Positions 41,178 to 55,554 of a DNA stretch of 64,000 nucleotides are shown piece after piece (the first letter of the stretch is position 1; each line of letters opens with the position of its first letter). Source of the DNA: Sugiyamaella lignohabitans (taxonomy: Eukaryota > Ascomycota > Dipodascomycetes > Dipodascales > Trichomonascaceae); the NCBI RefSeq assembly GCF_001640025.1, contig NC_031674.1, positions 2,914,001 through 2,978,000 on the forward strand, given 5' to 3'. Both the position numbers and the translations under genes were made by a program. The notes under the pieces are model-generated. The model ran no database searches. It had not been told where the DNA came from and was given only the letters and a program-made list of their open reading frames with translations.

Positions 41178-44100
41178 TTATACTTCAACTAGACTATCTA
41201 GTATTACTAGGGCACGTCTTATGACATTATCACCTTTAATTGTTAGTTTAGAACTTTTTCCATCATCTCACATAACAAAATTACTTACTTAATATCTTCA
41301 TCATCGACTCTTCAGCATCCTCTTCCAAACCAAGCCATCTAGGACTCTCCCTCTCAGGAAGTCTGTCTATCCATTTAAAAATAGATTCACGATCATTTTC
41401 TTCTGGTACAACCGATAGAGATTCGCCTTCCACAAGTTCATATCCAAGCGAATATGCGTCTTTACTAAAAGCTCGGTTGACTATAGGATGTGTCTTGATT
41501 TCATCATCGCTAATGTCGATTTTACCTCCATAGACTGTATTTATAATAAGGGTCCTTAGTGCCTTCCAAGGAATGGCGCTCGGCGAGATGTTGGTGCGGT
41601 TCTTTGATTCGTCGTCTATCCATTTATCAATGACAAATAACCCGCTTTCAAAATCAGAGGCATTAAATGCGTAGGTCTTAGACCATCCCAAGGGTACAAA
41701 GTTTAAACGCTCCACTATAATACTGTGAACCCAAGAGAGTAAGTAGTAGAGTCGAGCTCTCTCGACAGGTAATTTCGACATATCAAAAGCGGATACTCCT
41801 TCCAGTGACTGCCGCATACTCGACTGAATACCTGCAGCTCTCTCGAAGGTCAAAATTCTCGAAGTCCTTAGTAACGTAACGGGAACTGAAGCAGCTAAAG
41901 AGATCGTAAAAAATAGACGGAAGGAGTGGTGAGCTTGAAGGCTCTCAATGAGTTTTTCTAAGCCCTCAATCCAATCGGGCGATAAGTGCAAATTTTGCAA
42001 TACAACCCATGATCCATCTTTTGATGCTATTTGAATTGCTTTTTCTGCTCCTGTTAACCCCTCAGATGATCCCATAGCGACCACTTCACACTTTTGTCCC
42101 AATTTCTTCACCAGAAGTTTGACTTTATTAGTCGGATCGGCACCTTGGGCAAAACATAGCGCAATTGGAGTCGAGCTGGTGATTTCACGGATAATAATAT
42201 TTTCGAAGTCTTCTAAAGAGCTGCCACTCTTGGGAGCCTCTCCAAATATAGTGCACCAGGCTGTATTGATAATATCAAAAAGCTTACTACCATCAGCCGA
42301 CTTAACCAATTGTATCTTCTTAATCCATTTCTCCTCCTCTATTACCATGTTAGTACAGTAAAAAATCCGAGTTAGTTAAAAGCGTGCTCACCTGTATTGC
42401 TTTCCCCCCATATATCTGGAACATCATGACCCGCTCGCACCACTTCTTTGATGTCCTTTTCATCATATGTCATAACAGTTTCCTTTACCGCATCAGTCAG
42501 TTCACCGACTCTGATCAGCCAACCAGGCGTGCTGCTATTAATAGCAAGTAGATCTCTAAAGCTTTTAAATGTGTCCAAATCGAACCCTTTGCCGTAAAGT
42601 TGAATAAGTAATAAGACAAAAAGTGGTTTATCCGCTTTAAGTAGCGTATGTGAAATGCGACCATACACCTCCTTATACAGGCCCTTTACCAGCTGAGTAA
42701 CTCGTTTCTCGACTGTGGTAGGTGCGGTAAGAACAGCCTGAATGGTGTCTATAAACGAATTCAAAGAAAATTGATAGTAATTATTCAACAAACTCAGCTT
42801 CTCTAGGACTGCAAATATTCGACCACTATGTGCAGCTAGTGGTTGAAATTCTGACATGGTACTCTCGACTTCATACATTACAAACTGGGTCTCCTCAATT
42901 CTTCTAGAGACATCGGAGGACTCAACTTTGACTCTCTCGAGCGTACCAACTATAGAATCATCATCTAAGATATCGCCCTCGATATTGTTTAAAGCTTGCA
43001 ATAAATCCAACTCAAGCTGCCTCAAATGAACCTTGTATTCTCCCTGAAGTCTTACTAATTCATTGCGTTTTTTCTCGATATCGGGCCGCTCTGTACGTAG
43101 AACCATATTGATAGTTTGGTTTTCCAAACTACTTCTGGTGATTGTAAAATTGATGACAGTAGTCCTACTGGAGACATGAGGTGGTACAATATAGGACGGG
43201 TCCCTGGTTAACAAGTATAGCTTGAAATTGTTGGAAAAGTCAATTTCCTGTTTATTAAGGTCAATCAACGTCCGTCCTCCAGTCTTTTTATATTCTTTGT
43301 TCAATACCTGTGCAATAATTGGATCCGTATACTCAGCATCTTGGATCAAGATTGGAGTACCAAATCTAAGAGCACTCTCCAAGTGTTTTACAAATGCTTC
43401 ATTCAAAAAGCTAGTCACAATAAGTTTCCTGGATTGATGTTCCTTTTGCAAGAATTCAACGATCCGTCCCGTTGGATCAATAATAAATGGGTATCTGCTA
43501 TGTCGATCGATCATTATAGCATTCTCAATGTACAATTCATCAACTGGCAAACTGTTATTATGCCACTTCAACCTCTGTTTTCCAGATGTTAAGTTTTCCG
43601 CCAAATTTGCCGACTTCTCAAATCGGATCCCATTATCTTCTAAATAGATATGCCATAAATTCTTTAGATGGTTCCGAACTTGCTGATCAAAATATCCTGT
43701 ATATGCAATAGAAGCAGCACTAAGCAAACTGTTACCAGGAAGGCACTCGTTTTTATCCTTAAACTCCTTGATACTCTCGGCCCATCTCTTTCTTTCAGCA
43801 GATAAGCTATCGACAAGCTGCACACTACGATCGACTTTATGTTCAACTACAGCCATTTCGTTTTTGATGGTTTGAGTTTCGGTGATAAGATTGGCGTAAT
43901 CATCCTTATAGGACTCAATACTTGCTTCTAACTCCTCAATCATATCACTAATGGCTTGAGCTTGAGCCTTAGTTTGTAAAGCTTCGCTCTCCAGCTGAGT
44001 TACCTCATCTCGTAAAGGACTAACTTTCTCCAAGATTGATGAATATGTAACCTGCGCCTCAACCCATTGTAACAATGGACCGCATGCTTTGGATGCTCTG

Positions 44101-47100
44101 TTCACAGATTCGAAATTGTAATTGGGACGGGAAAGATAGTTGTTTTCCATGTATGACCGCAACTGAGATGTCATTTGAGTCTCATTGTCAAAAGTAACAA
44201 TGCTAGCAATAAAGTCGTCTCTTCGTATGTATTGTTGAACATCCCTCCATGATTCTGTTCTTTGCCCAAGCAACACACAGACAGATTCCAAAGTTAGCTT
44301 AACCGCTTCAGGAGGATTTCCCATAGATCGCAACTCGGTGAGATGCTGTTTCTTAATATTACTGACACTCTTCTGTGCTTCAAGAACCGCCGGTTCAGCT
44401 AGAGCCAGGTCTTGCAAGACGACTTCCTGTCTCTTGGAAATCTCTTGTTCTTGAATATCTAATGCTAGTTGAATCTCTATAGAAGCCTCTCGCTTACGCT
44501 CTGCCTCATTCTGATCCGATACCATCTGCCTGAGCATATCTCTCGCTTCTTGACTTTTCTGCTCCAGCTGTGCTTTCTTAATTGCTAGACCATCTCGTAG
44601 CTCTCGTACCTTGAAAACCGTGCCTTTGATTTTATCTAAGCCAACATTAAAATGTCTCTGTTGATCTTCTAGCAGGTCTTTCTTCTCTTTGAAGATTTTA
44701 ACAAAGTGATGTACGAAATCAAGAAAATCTCCTGGGGTTGTCATTATCTTACCACCAGACGTTAGTTCGACATCGTTAGCAAGTACACTTCCATGAATAT
44801 CTTTCTCAATATTCCGCACACAATTATGGATGTAAACGACAGCATGTAAAATGGTCTCCCTAAAATTATTGGGTATACCCAGGAGTAGAGAACAAGACTT
44901 GACGGTTTTAGGAACAATGAAGTCTGATTTGTCAACATCGATAGCCTCAATTAGTGAACTCGACAATTGATAAAGAGTACGATCTGACCAATCGCCCATC
45001 CAGTTGATCACACATCGGTTAAACAGAGCTGGGGAAGCTGTGATATGGGAAGATAAATCAGAGTCTGGTGGATTCATTGTAAACACAACATGAAGGTTAC
45101 GAACAATTTCAGAGGTGAACCAACTGTATAACTCATCAGATGAATCAAGACTAAGCCCCTGCCTCATCGCACCTTCCTTGCATGCTGTCATTAACGCAGC
45201 ATAGTCATCACCTTCAAATAAACCAGGTACTTCGCCGTTTGCCAACAATGTATTCATTCGCTCCAAAAATGATGTTTCCAAAATGTTGGACTCATCTAAA
45301 ATAAAACAAATTTTCTGGCCATTGCAGCCAGCCTCCTTAAGGATACCACGTAAATCAAAAAGGAAGTCCTCTTCAGAATACTTATTAGAAGTTCTCAACT
45401 GATGAACCTTGATTCCATTCATCCATGCCACGAAACGTGACAAGGTAGTCTGAAAGTTAGTATTTTTGTGAACAGCTCTAATGTATCAAACTTACTTTTC
45501 CGGAGGAGCTCACACCAATTAAAATTAAATGTCCCTGTGGCTGCCTCAACACTCTGTCAATCCTCAAAATATGGTCTAAAAGATCGTCAAATAGTACAAG
45601 GGGAGTGTCTAGTTCTTCCTCGCAAAAGGTCTTCATTCTAGCCTTGATGAACTGTCTTAAAGTTTCCTGTTCAACAGGACTATATGTCCTTGATAGCCAA
45701 CTGGAATATAGAATGCTACCATTCAGTGCTGTCCGCACATCAGCACCTGGAAAATGCTTGGACGCTACTTCGCGAATCATATCCCAAGTCCAATCCCGTT
45801 CATGCTTACCAATAAGACGATCACTAAACAGTCTTAAGCCCTCATGAGCCCAGAGCCTTATAAGACCCTCATCGGATAACTCGTCCCAATGCCTGATAGC
45901 CTCAAAAATACCCCTACACCATCTTGTCAGCTCCCTAGGGCTATAAATATAATGGCTACTTTGTTGCGATGTAAAGTGTTCTTTCGATCTTACGAATACC
46001 TCTATCATCGCATTAGTTAAGCTGTCAGAGAAATGCCTCAAGGAGGGGATACTTTTAAGAATAGACCTGTTAAAGGTAAGGTATATTTGCTCCAAAGACA
46101 GTGTTCCTGGAGAATCCACAAGTATTATTGCTGTATGTCTTAGAAATCTTGCCGACAAGGGTGTTCGCCCAGCATCCGTCGGTGGATTACAAGCTCCGAC
46201 AAATTGAACACGGGACAGAGACACCCATTTTCTTTCATCTTCTTTCCAAAAACCATTCTCCTCAATCATCTGGCGCAGTAATGAAATAACTCTTTGAGTT
46301 CCATACTTATCATTGGCGGGCAAATTAATTTCATCGCAAAATACAACTAGCCAACGACCAATTTGAGTAGGGGAGAGAACGGTTCCATTAATGGTTCTAT
46401 GATAAGTACAATGTTGCTCCAAGGACTTTATCAGCAAGGTAGGAGTGGTCGACTTAGAAAAATTCAAACCCATAACATCCATGTTTCGAGACTGGCGAAG
46501 AGCACTAAACAGAGTCATAGTCTTACCAGAACCAGGGGGTCCGCAGAGCAAGACTGGTTTATGGTCTTGGAGTAGCCTATAAATAAGATCTTGATGACGC
46601 TGTGTGTCAATGGTCGGTACGACAGCATCAGTGGATACGACTGCTTGTGACTCAAGTTCGACTTGAGGAACCCGATTAACCCACGGAATCCACTGTCCAT
46701 TATCAGCCGAAACGTCAAAATCAAGTAAACTGTCAAATGGATCTGCGGGCGAGGAGTTCACAAACGGAGCTAACTGCAAGAGGTATTTCCCGTACTTCTT
46801 TCTATCTTCTAAAGAGCTGTCCCCAGAAAAAGACCATAGGAGGGAACTAAGAATTGTGCGAAGTATATATCCATCAATCAGCTCCTGTGATGGTGCGAAA
46901 TCATCTTGGGATTTTAATCGTTGATAATTCAAACAAGATGATTTCAGCAATGAAAAGAAGCTCGAAATTGCCCTCGAATACGAAAATTCCATTATGTGCA
47001 CAAGCTGCTCTGCTTTGACGATGATATCTTCAATAGAGGTTTCTTGGAAAATTTTATGAAGCATTTCATTTACTCGATCAAGAATTCGCTCTCGAGTCAT

Positions 47101-50100
47101 TTCAGTCGAAATAGGAATAGGCTCATCTTCTGTATCTTCAATATCTGACCGCTTAAGTCGATGTAATTCTGACTGGAAGTACATTGAGGCGTTTACAATA
47201 TCATCGCCATACCATATCATTCCGCATCTACTAATAGTAGCAGGTGTGGCATATTTGAGATTTTCAACCTCAAAAATCAGACGGACATTTGCGAGCAGTT
47301 CAATTCTTTCACCATTGGGTAGAGTTAATACCTTGTTATCATCCAGAACACTGTTTAAATTTTCAACCCATTCAGGATCAACATCTCCATTGAAGATGAT
47401 CCAATATCTCTTCTTATTTTCGCCACGTAAATTTTCGACAATTTTCCTCAAAATACTAGTAAATATGCCATCAGTCCATTCGCGAGTGGTCGCATCAAGA
47501 AAACCGAACAATGTGTCCTTCGATATAATTTTTGCATCTAGAACATGGCAAACGGATTCAACAGATTCAACACTTTCCAAGGCAGAAAGAAGTGTTTGGT
47601 ATGTACTCGTTTTCCCTTTTCCAGACCTTCCTACTAACATAATACCATGATGAATATCTTGAAATCGATAAAGTTGCATGCATTTCTCTACCCAGGATTC
47701 AGTTGGGTCCAATCCCTCGGTCAGGGCTATTCTAATAAGTTCTTGTCTTAGTTTTAAGTAATCCTGGGCTATATAGTTAACACCCTCGAAAAACTTCTTT
47801 TCCACTCTAGTTTGAAGTTAGCACAATTCTACATAGTGATCTTTCAAATGCTATTGAAACTTACTCAGTCATAATCAATGCGTCTTTAGCTATAAGCTTA
47901 GGGGTAATTGTTTCCCGCAATCCTCTCAAAATCACCTTCGACTCCCATTTCACAGTATTTATCTCACTTAATTCAGTACCCCTATCTTTATCCTCTATCA
48001 TTTGGGACCTCTTTAAGCGCCCACTAATACGAAGCACACTCTTAAGAGCCCGCAAACCAAAGTCATAGTGGGCCTGGGAACTGACCTTTGCCTTTAACTC
48101 CTCGAAATAAGGAACAATGGTCTTAGCCAGATCTGATCCATGCAAAAAACCTTGGGAATAAAGGATGACTTCAGCGATTATCTCTCTATCGGGTCTAGCC
48201 ATCGAAAAGCTTTTAAAGTGCTTAGACAGGTTTTCTGGTAAGGTGTTCCTACCTGAATATTCAGGATTCATAGTTATGAAAATACCTGTCTCCTCATTCA
48301 ATCTGACCGTACGACCAATGAGCTGAATATCAGTTTTCTCGGCAAGTTTAGCCTGTTTTAGGCCAACCTCAATACTCTCAATTTGAGAGGCTATCGCGCT
48401 AAGAATTCTCGAATCAAGTCGATTGAATTCATCAAAACACCCCCAAGCACCAACTTGACATATACCTAGTAAAATGCGACCCATTGCCTGAAAATCAAAA
48501 TGCTCATCACAACAGAAAACAAGAACTTGTTTTCCCAAAGCTTGACCAAGAGCTTTAACGGACTCGGTTTTACCTAAAACAAACGTTAGTTCTCTCACAT
48601 GGCATAACAAACATATTCCGATGACATACCTGTTCCAGCAGGACCAAAGGGGGATCCACCTAGTTTTTGATCTAGGGCCTGAGTCATAGATAGAAAGCAT
48701 TTATCCAGAAGAGGGGTAGCCACTAGTTTTTCCGGGACACCAAGATATTCGAATCCATAAACGAAGCTTGCCTTCGCCTGTTTCACGACTAGAGATTTGA
48801 ATAGATCCTTAACGTTACTACTTAGGTGAAAAGTCATTTGAGATTGCCACTCGAAATCGGATAGTGATGTGACGTTCTCCTTTATTAGATGTGATATAAT
48901 ATCGCGCTGATGCACTAGCTCTGATATTAGAGCTTCACAGCATTTTCGTTCTATTACAGTCAAATCATGGAGAACCTTGTGCGCTAAAATCTCAAGCATT
49001 CTCTCACAATACGATTTGGTCAGCTCCAAGCTAGGATTTGTGGAAGAGCTTAGACTAGCTTCAACTCTTCGTGTCCAAACAACTTGGGTGGCAAGTAAGT
49101 TGATTTGGGTTGGAAACTTTTGAGTCCAAAAAAAGAAGCTTTCATCCATAGATTGACTATCAGCATCAAATTGAGTAGCTATTCCTATCAAGCTATCCAC
49201 CGCTTCATGTAGCAAAGCTATAAGAGAGGTTTTTGTTTGGGTTTCAACAGCTGTAAGCCAATCCACTACATGGGGCATTTTAATTAAGGATATTGGTGTC
49301 GCAAATGGGAGCTTTTCACCTTCCTTAGAAATAACTCCACTTATTAAACTGGTTTCTGCCTCATATAATAATCCTGCTATACCAGAGAACATCTTGGATA
49401 GATGCTTTTCAACTCTACGAATATCCGTAGAATTGCCAATAATTTCGAGTAGATCTTCATCACCTATAAAATAGAACCGACTGAACCTCTGCCTTTCCTT
49501 TTCAAAATACTCTCCTAAAGCTTTTTGCACCTTTTCCAGTAGTTCAGCTAACCTCTCAATCGACGGCTGAATACCAGAAATATTTAATACGTCCAAGATT
49601 AATGTGGACTTGTATACTTTCCGGAGAATAACAAAGAGTTCTGAGTTGATATTCTGGAAACGAGATGATTCGACAGGTAGAAGGTGCTTTATCTCCATAT
49701 TATTGTTGAATACGCCTTCAAGATACACCCATTGCCGTTGTACATCTACCCACAAATCAAAAAGTAGATGAACTCTATTTAATTTTTCTTCCCACGAACG
49801 ACACTCTTCTTCAAATACTTTAAAGTACGGGGAGTTATGCATAGTATTCAAAGAATTAATGTGGTCGCTGGATTTGACAAATATTTCATCCCAGTTCTTA
49901 ATCAGTCGACATGTGTTCTTATAGTTCACCAACTCTAAGGAAAATCCAACCCAGTATTCGCGTACTTCTCTCAGATAAATTTCAAGTGCCATTTCACCTC
50001 GAGCTATTTCGATAATGTCCTTAACTGTAGAAGCATTCGTATTCAAATCCATATCCCACACATTACCCAATGTCATGCTAGTAAAAAAGAGCCTGCTAGA

Positions 50101-53100
50101 AGATTGAAGCAGTTTCTTATGAAGGCTTTCCCAGTGCCTCTCACGAATGGCATCTGAGCGTAGCTCAGACAACAGTGGGTTAGCTTTAGATAGAGTTTTC
50201 AAGACATTCTGGATATGTTGAAATGCTGAATATTGGCGAATTCTGGTAGGCATATTTTTGGTCATATGAGTTAGATTATCAATTTCCTGCCGAACTTTTC
50301 TTGGCACAACGCTAGCCCAAGGTGTTTCTCGTAGATCATTCAACGAGTTCCAAATAGTGTCTAGAGCACCCCATACAGATCCAAAGTCCCGTATTTCTTC
50401 CACAGTAGCCTCTAGTGCCGACGGAACAGCAAATTCGATGTTTAAGGCAGATGATGCTTTAGCCAAAAGGTCAGACTCAGTTTGAATGTCGGATACATCA
50501 GACTCATACTTAGAGAGCAGCTTCCGTGTCTCTTTAGGATCCAGCGTGCCAGACACAGGCTTATCAATCTGCCACTTTTCTTCTAAGGTGTTTACACGAT
50601 CATTCAAGCGCAGAATCTCTGATTGAACTTTGGCATGAACAGCATCTTGTTGTTGATCAAGAGCTTTCTTTTTACGAGAAAGAATTTCGTTCAGCGCATT
50701 CCATTCATTAACGATATGCAAAATGTATAACCACGATGAAGGGAATTGAAACCTGTATCTTGCCAAGGTCGCCTCACCCCGGCCAAATATACTCACAGAA
50801 TGTTCCCACCTATCGAGATTTTTCGTGCTGTGTTGTATGGCAAAAATGCAAGCCACGACCGCTTGAGTTGACGAAATATCAATTACCTGCTTTTCCAGAT
50901 CCCTACGGGAGGCTTCAATCTCACTACACGTATCTCTCATCTTAGAGTTTAAAATTTCGGCAAACTGGCGGATAATATCTCTCTGCCAAGCGTCATACTT
51001 CGATACAATTCGAGCCTGAACTGGCCTAATATCGATTCGCAACAAACCAAACTCTTTATATGCTTCATTTGTATCAAATGTTGTTCGCGCCTTACGAATT
51101 TCACTGAGGATCTGAAGCCACCGTTCCATGTCATCTCCCAAGATATCAAATACCCTAGACGCCTCAAGGTCCCAGAGGTTTTGAAACTGATACCATCTCT
51201 CAAGGTAATTTTCAGCATGAAATAGTAGATTATCAATAGTTTTATAGGCCGTGAGTAGAGAATGAGAAATTTCCAAAGGAATATTGGAGAATGATTTCTT
51301 ATCTTTCCCCTTCCCTAGCTGATCAAACCTATTCGCTTCAATTTTACTCAGCTTACATATTGAGCTGATAATATCCTGCAGGTGAGCTAACCAGACGACC
51401 CGTGTTGACTTGAGAGGTGGACTCAAATGAACGACTTGGTTACGTAACGTCAACTCATGAGTTGCAAACTTCATCTTGAGAAACAGGTTGTCTCCAGTAA
51501 TTTTGCTCTGTGGATCTTGGAACACAGTAACCCACATGGCTATGAGATCTTCACACCTTTCCGCAAGAATTACCTTAATCTTACCATTTAATATGCTAAC
51601 AAACTGCGCTACGTTCGTATAAACTTCTAAGCTTAGTTTATCAACGCTCTCTTGAATGGTGTTCAAGGACTTAGCAAAGCTGGAATAGCCAAACTCACAT
51701 TCTCGTAAACCATCTAATGCACCCAGAATAGTGTCATATAAATTTACAATACCCTCCCCTTTTATCTGGTATATAGTTACTAACTCTTCGATGTCGTAAA
51801 CGAGCTTAGCAGCACCAATTTCTCCCCTACTAGATTCGCCATTAATGTCATAGTCATGAACCAAAGAATCCCATTTCAACTCCATACACTGTGACACACG
51901 TTTGTATATATTGTTCTCCATGCCATATAGTAATGGTTGAAGTTCCGGATATTGAAGTGACACTGAGTTCTTAATATTGCTAAATACCCTGAGTGAATCG
52001 ATCAAACTGACAGCAAATGGGTAAATTTTTTTAGCGTCTTTAGCTGTGGCCACCAAAGAATGGGGGATCTGAAAATTCATCCAAAGTAGGTTCCGTACCT
52101 CTTTGAAGAGATTGATTATCTGAGGATCAAAATTCACATGTGCCTCATAGTTGACAGCGCTTCCTCGATTACGAGATTGAATTATTGTGAGAACAGGGCC
52201 CTGGATTACCAGATTGCGCTTAGTAACAGCTTTAAGCCACTCCTGGTAGAGAGCAGAGGCATCCAACATTTTTCTGAACATGGTGCTCTCTATATATAGC
52301 TTCTGCCCATCAGCATATGCCTGCCACCCTTTACCGAGCACATGCTCAACCCTCTGCATATACATATCAAGCTGAGACTCAATTTGTTTTATCCAGCCGA
52401 TAGTGCCGGCAATTAATGGCATATCCCTAAGCTTTGACATCTCAAAATCTTCAGAACTAGAGTACTGTTGGCGAAACCTTTCCTGGAGAGATGAAATATC
52501 TAATTTAACATTTTCGATGAGTCTTGTCTGATATTCCTGGATAGCACCCCGAATAGCCGGGCGGACAAAGAGTGCATTGAACTTCGAGAAAACTCGAAAC
52601 ATCTCATTCGAGTTCTTAGCAATAGCAAGGCGATCACGAAGGGCGGCAATGATAGTTTGTTCTGCTCTAGCAGTCCGCTCATTATACTGTAGCTCAACAT
52701 TGTTCCATTCTAATATCCCACCTACATCTGTTAGTACTCTGTAATTTATCCCAAAACTCCGATCACCGCAAGTTCATACTTACTGCTAGATATATCCAAA
52801 ATATCCACTTGCTTAACTATATCGTATGCAAGAGACATTTCTTCAACTGGATTAAGATCTACGAATTCCACATTTGCTTCGGTGAAGTCACCATTTACGG
52901 ATCGTTTCAATTGTTTCCCAAATACCTTGATAAGAGTTTGATACATCTGATCATGCTTTGCCCGAAAATCTAGGATGTAATCGAGCCTTTCTTTTATCAC
53001 AGCGTGGTGAGCAGTAATTCTAATTGGTATGAAAGCATCCCCTTTTTTTCGTATCACATCGCGAGCAACATTGACAAACTCTTTATAATGTTCGTCCCAA

Positions 53101-54479
53101 GTGTTGAAAATAGTTGTCACTTCCACATGCTGTTCTTTAAAAGCACTAAAATCCAGGTACATCAGTTTTCGTTCTCGCAGCAAGGACTGCAGAGCTAGCT
53201 TCAGATCATTGGATATGTTTTCAATTAGCGCCAGCGCCCTTGAAACTGGATAAAGACTTCCTCTAAACTTCTTGTTGAGATGGGTAAATATTTGAATGAC
53301 TGCAAGCTTCATATCTCCAAGCGTTAAAGCTGACACAAGTTCATCGAGAGGAAAGTCCTTCATCAATTGGCAGTATTTTGAAACAGATTCTAGGGTCCTC
53401 TCAATTGGCGTGTCTACACGAAATCTATTTGCTACACCTGCTCTGTTGTTGTTATAAAGAATATCCAAGGTAATGGTGACTCCTGGACTCTTCATAAAAA
53501 GTGCAAGGTTGCGAAGTGCAATCTCTTTTGAGAGCCAAAAATTTACCTCTTGCATAGCTGTTCCAGTCTTTGGATCTCTTGTTGCATCGATCAGTACTTG
53601 TATCGGCTTGATCCACCCCTTGGCAATATCCTGTAGTGACGTTAAAAATTGATTGTTCTCCAGATACTCAGATGAGATTAAATCTATAGAGGGGTCCCTT
53701 GATTCCTGGGCGGCTGTCTGTAGCATGTGTTCAATTACAGGATGAAGTGGTAAGACAACCTCATTAACCTCGTTATTTTGTTGCAAGTGTGCTATAGACA
53801 ATTCCAATTCAGTAAGTTTCTTCCTTGCAACGGAGGTGGCAGATCTTTCATCGGTCATGTCGATAGTGGCTGAGACCGAGTGCGAAGGCGATTGAATTGT
53901 CTTACAAAAAGCATCAAAGTAAGGTCCCACGGCGAAATGCAAAATAGAATGAATCACCTCAAATGGGGAAGATTGGATTGAACCATCTTGATCATCACCT
54001 GGTACAGTCTGTTGAACACTACTCTTCGCAGCACCAATCGGTAAAACAATTGCTTGTAATTGAAGTCCATCAAGAATTATACCTGATCTTAGCTTGCCAT
54101 TCTTCTTAATTATTGCTACGACTGCTTGGGTATCAGGGGATTGCTGTAACTTAGCATCAATCTCATAGAAGAACGACAGGTTAATCTGCTCTGGGTCGAT
54201 TTCCGGTTGGGTTTCCTCACTTGAACCTATACTCTTCTTGACTAGAAATATAGCAGTTGCCTCAGGTTCTGCAATAAACTCTTCACAAACTTTCTTTGGA
54301 AATGAGTTACTTCTCTGCTTGTCGGTGAATGACCGGTTCAAATCATCATCAGATGCTGCCAGTAGTACTTTGGCGACATTACACACGTAATTCAGAACTA
54401 CACTGGGGTCAACCAATTCTACATCTAACATTCCAGAATCTGGTATGCCAGTCGTAGATTGGCCAACGACTTCTGTCAT
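41178..54479 (-). CDS. DYN1: Cytoplasmic dynein heavy chain (seven exons)
   Basis: Seven exons (54479-52784, 52721-48630, 48573-47865, 47806-45496, 45449-42392, 42338-41289, 41233-41178) encode 4323 residues. All introns are 46-62 nt, begin GTAAGT, GTATGT or GTGAGC, and have CTAAC close to the acceptor. Four P-loops are visible: AAA1 GPAGTGKT at 1925 (its intron splits the P-loop), AAA2 GRSGKGKT at 2225, AAA3 GPPGSGKT at 2588 and AAA4 GVSSSGKT at 2930. Walker B of AAA1 is in CFDEFNRLD. A coiled-coil stalk flanks the microtubule-binding domain with LRSMGNPPEAVKL near 3309. The N-terminal tail of about 1300 residues binds intermediate chains and dimerises. The short C-terminus ends LVILDSLVEV, encoded by a last micro-exon. 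The motor drives minus-end transport and nuclear positioning. Confidence 0.95.
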
Positions 54480-54884
54480 AGCGTTTGACCGTAATAAATT
54501 CTTATCTTCTAAGTTTACTCAACCAGACCCCTGTTATGTGTTTATCCCACACATCAGATCTGCATTCGCGAGATTTCCACGCTCTGAATGCATATATGCG
54601 GCTTGACGCGATAGATCCTGTTGACTGCTAAATTGTCAATAGCCCATTAGCAGAGGGTTTTAGGGTCCAGCAGTATCACACTATATAATTTTTCGCGTAT
54701 GTTTCTCTCCCTTTCTTCTCTTCACTTCGTTTATAAGAGAAGAAAGCGCGCCTGAGTACACCAGTCCCAGAGTAGTATTAACTGAATAGCTATACCGCGG
54801 CTGGCACACGCACAGTCAACAGATTATCAAATTCTTATTAGCTAATTTATCATTCATCATCTTTCTACTTCACATTTGACAATC
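54480..54884. other. Intergenic region upstream of dynein and the secreted-protein fragment
   Basis: About 400 bp. It contains the first copy of the 35-bp direct repeat. No frame of interest; the sequence before 54700 is likely the dynein promoter. Confidence 0.5.
54790..54824. repeat. 35-bp direct repeat, left copy
   Basis: Identical over 35 bases to 55986-56020, beginning CTATACCGCGGCTGGC. The flanking bases differ on both sides, so identity is limited to this block. The left copy is 61 bp before the ATG of the forward secreted-protein gene. Confidence 0.92.
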
Positions 54885-55346
54885 ATGCTTCAACAATTAT
54901 CTCTAATATTCATGTTATCCGCAACATGCTATAGTAGATCATTTAATTACACTGCTCTAGACGCTGCTCTAGATTGCATACGTAATATAGATCATCAATT
55001 TTATTACTTCGTCCCTGTAGAAGCCAACATCTTCACGATAGCGAATGTATCTGGATATTATTTTAATCAATCAGTATATAGGCAACTATATCCTTGTATG
55101 GCGGAGTTGTCTAATTATATGACACCAGGTGTATCATTTGATGGTTACGAAATGCAAGGGAGATTACTTATGTCCGGAGTGGTCGACGAAAATTTAACAG
55201 CCCATGACTTAGTAGCTGGTGGCATTGATATATACCCAGCTGAGAGAAACGCTTTAGCTACTTCTCACAGAAGTGCAGAAATTAGTTCTTTCATGCCAAG
55301 CCCTTCATGTCTCTTCATCAAAGTGGCACAGTATAAATGGCTATAA
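54885..55346 (+). CDS. Small secreted protein, unknown function, possibly C-terminally altered
   Basis: A 153-residue frame with a signal peptide of about 18 residues (MLQQLSLIFMLSATCYS). The mature part has four or five Asn-X-Ser/Thr sites (NYT, NVS, NQS, NLT) and three Cys, suggesting a glycosylated secreted protein. Residues about 107-130 (LLMSGVVDENLTAHDLVAGG) resemble the start of the oppositely oriented frame at 55.6-56.0 kb (LKISGILDEAVTSNYLIANV). After DIYP the similarity stops, as if the C-terminal Cys-rich half was lost or shifted out of frame. I cannot assign a function. It may be a live short gene or a decayed member of a secreted-protein family. Confidence 0.5.
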   Translation: MLQQLSLIFMLSATCYSRSFNYTALDAALDCIRNIDHQFYYFVPVEANIFTIANVSGYYFNQSVYRQLYPCMAELSNYMTPGVSFDGYEMQGRLLMSGVVDENLTAHDLVAGGIDIYPAERNALATSHRSAEISSFMPSPSCLFIKVAQYKWL

Positions 55347-55554
55347 CTTATTAGTGAGTATGGTTGATGTATAACAGATTCATCGCAATAACTCTATAAA
55401 TCACTAACTAATGATGTTGGGACACAACGGCTATACTTAATCCCTAAACGTTTAGACACATGGTTACTGTTGATTACTGACTCAACAACGAAGTTTTACA
55501 CACGAACTAAGGTTGATGATACTTCTATAACATGTATCTCATAATATCTAGACT

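Noticed and set aside
45605..47650. Several plus-strand frames of 60-134 codons within the dynein region
   Set aside because: They are antisense to conserved dynein exons, have no domain features, and are explained by codon bias of the real gene.
48600..48700. Start of a separate gene at the beginning of dynein exon 3
   Set aside because: The frame passes through the intron; the conserved P-loop shows that the exons belong to one dynein gene.
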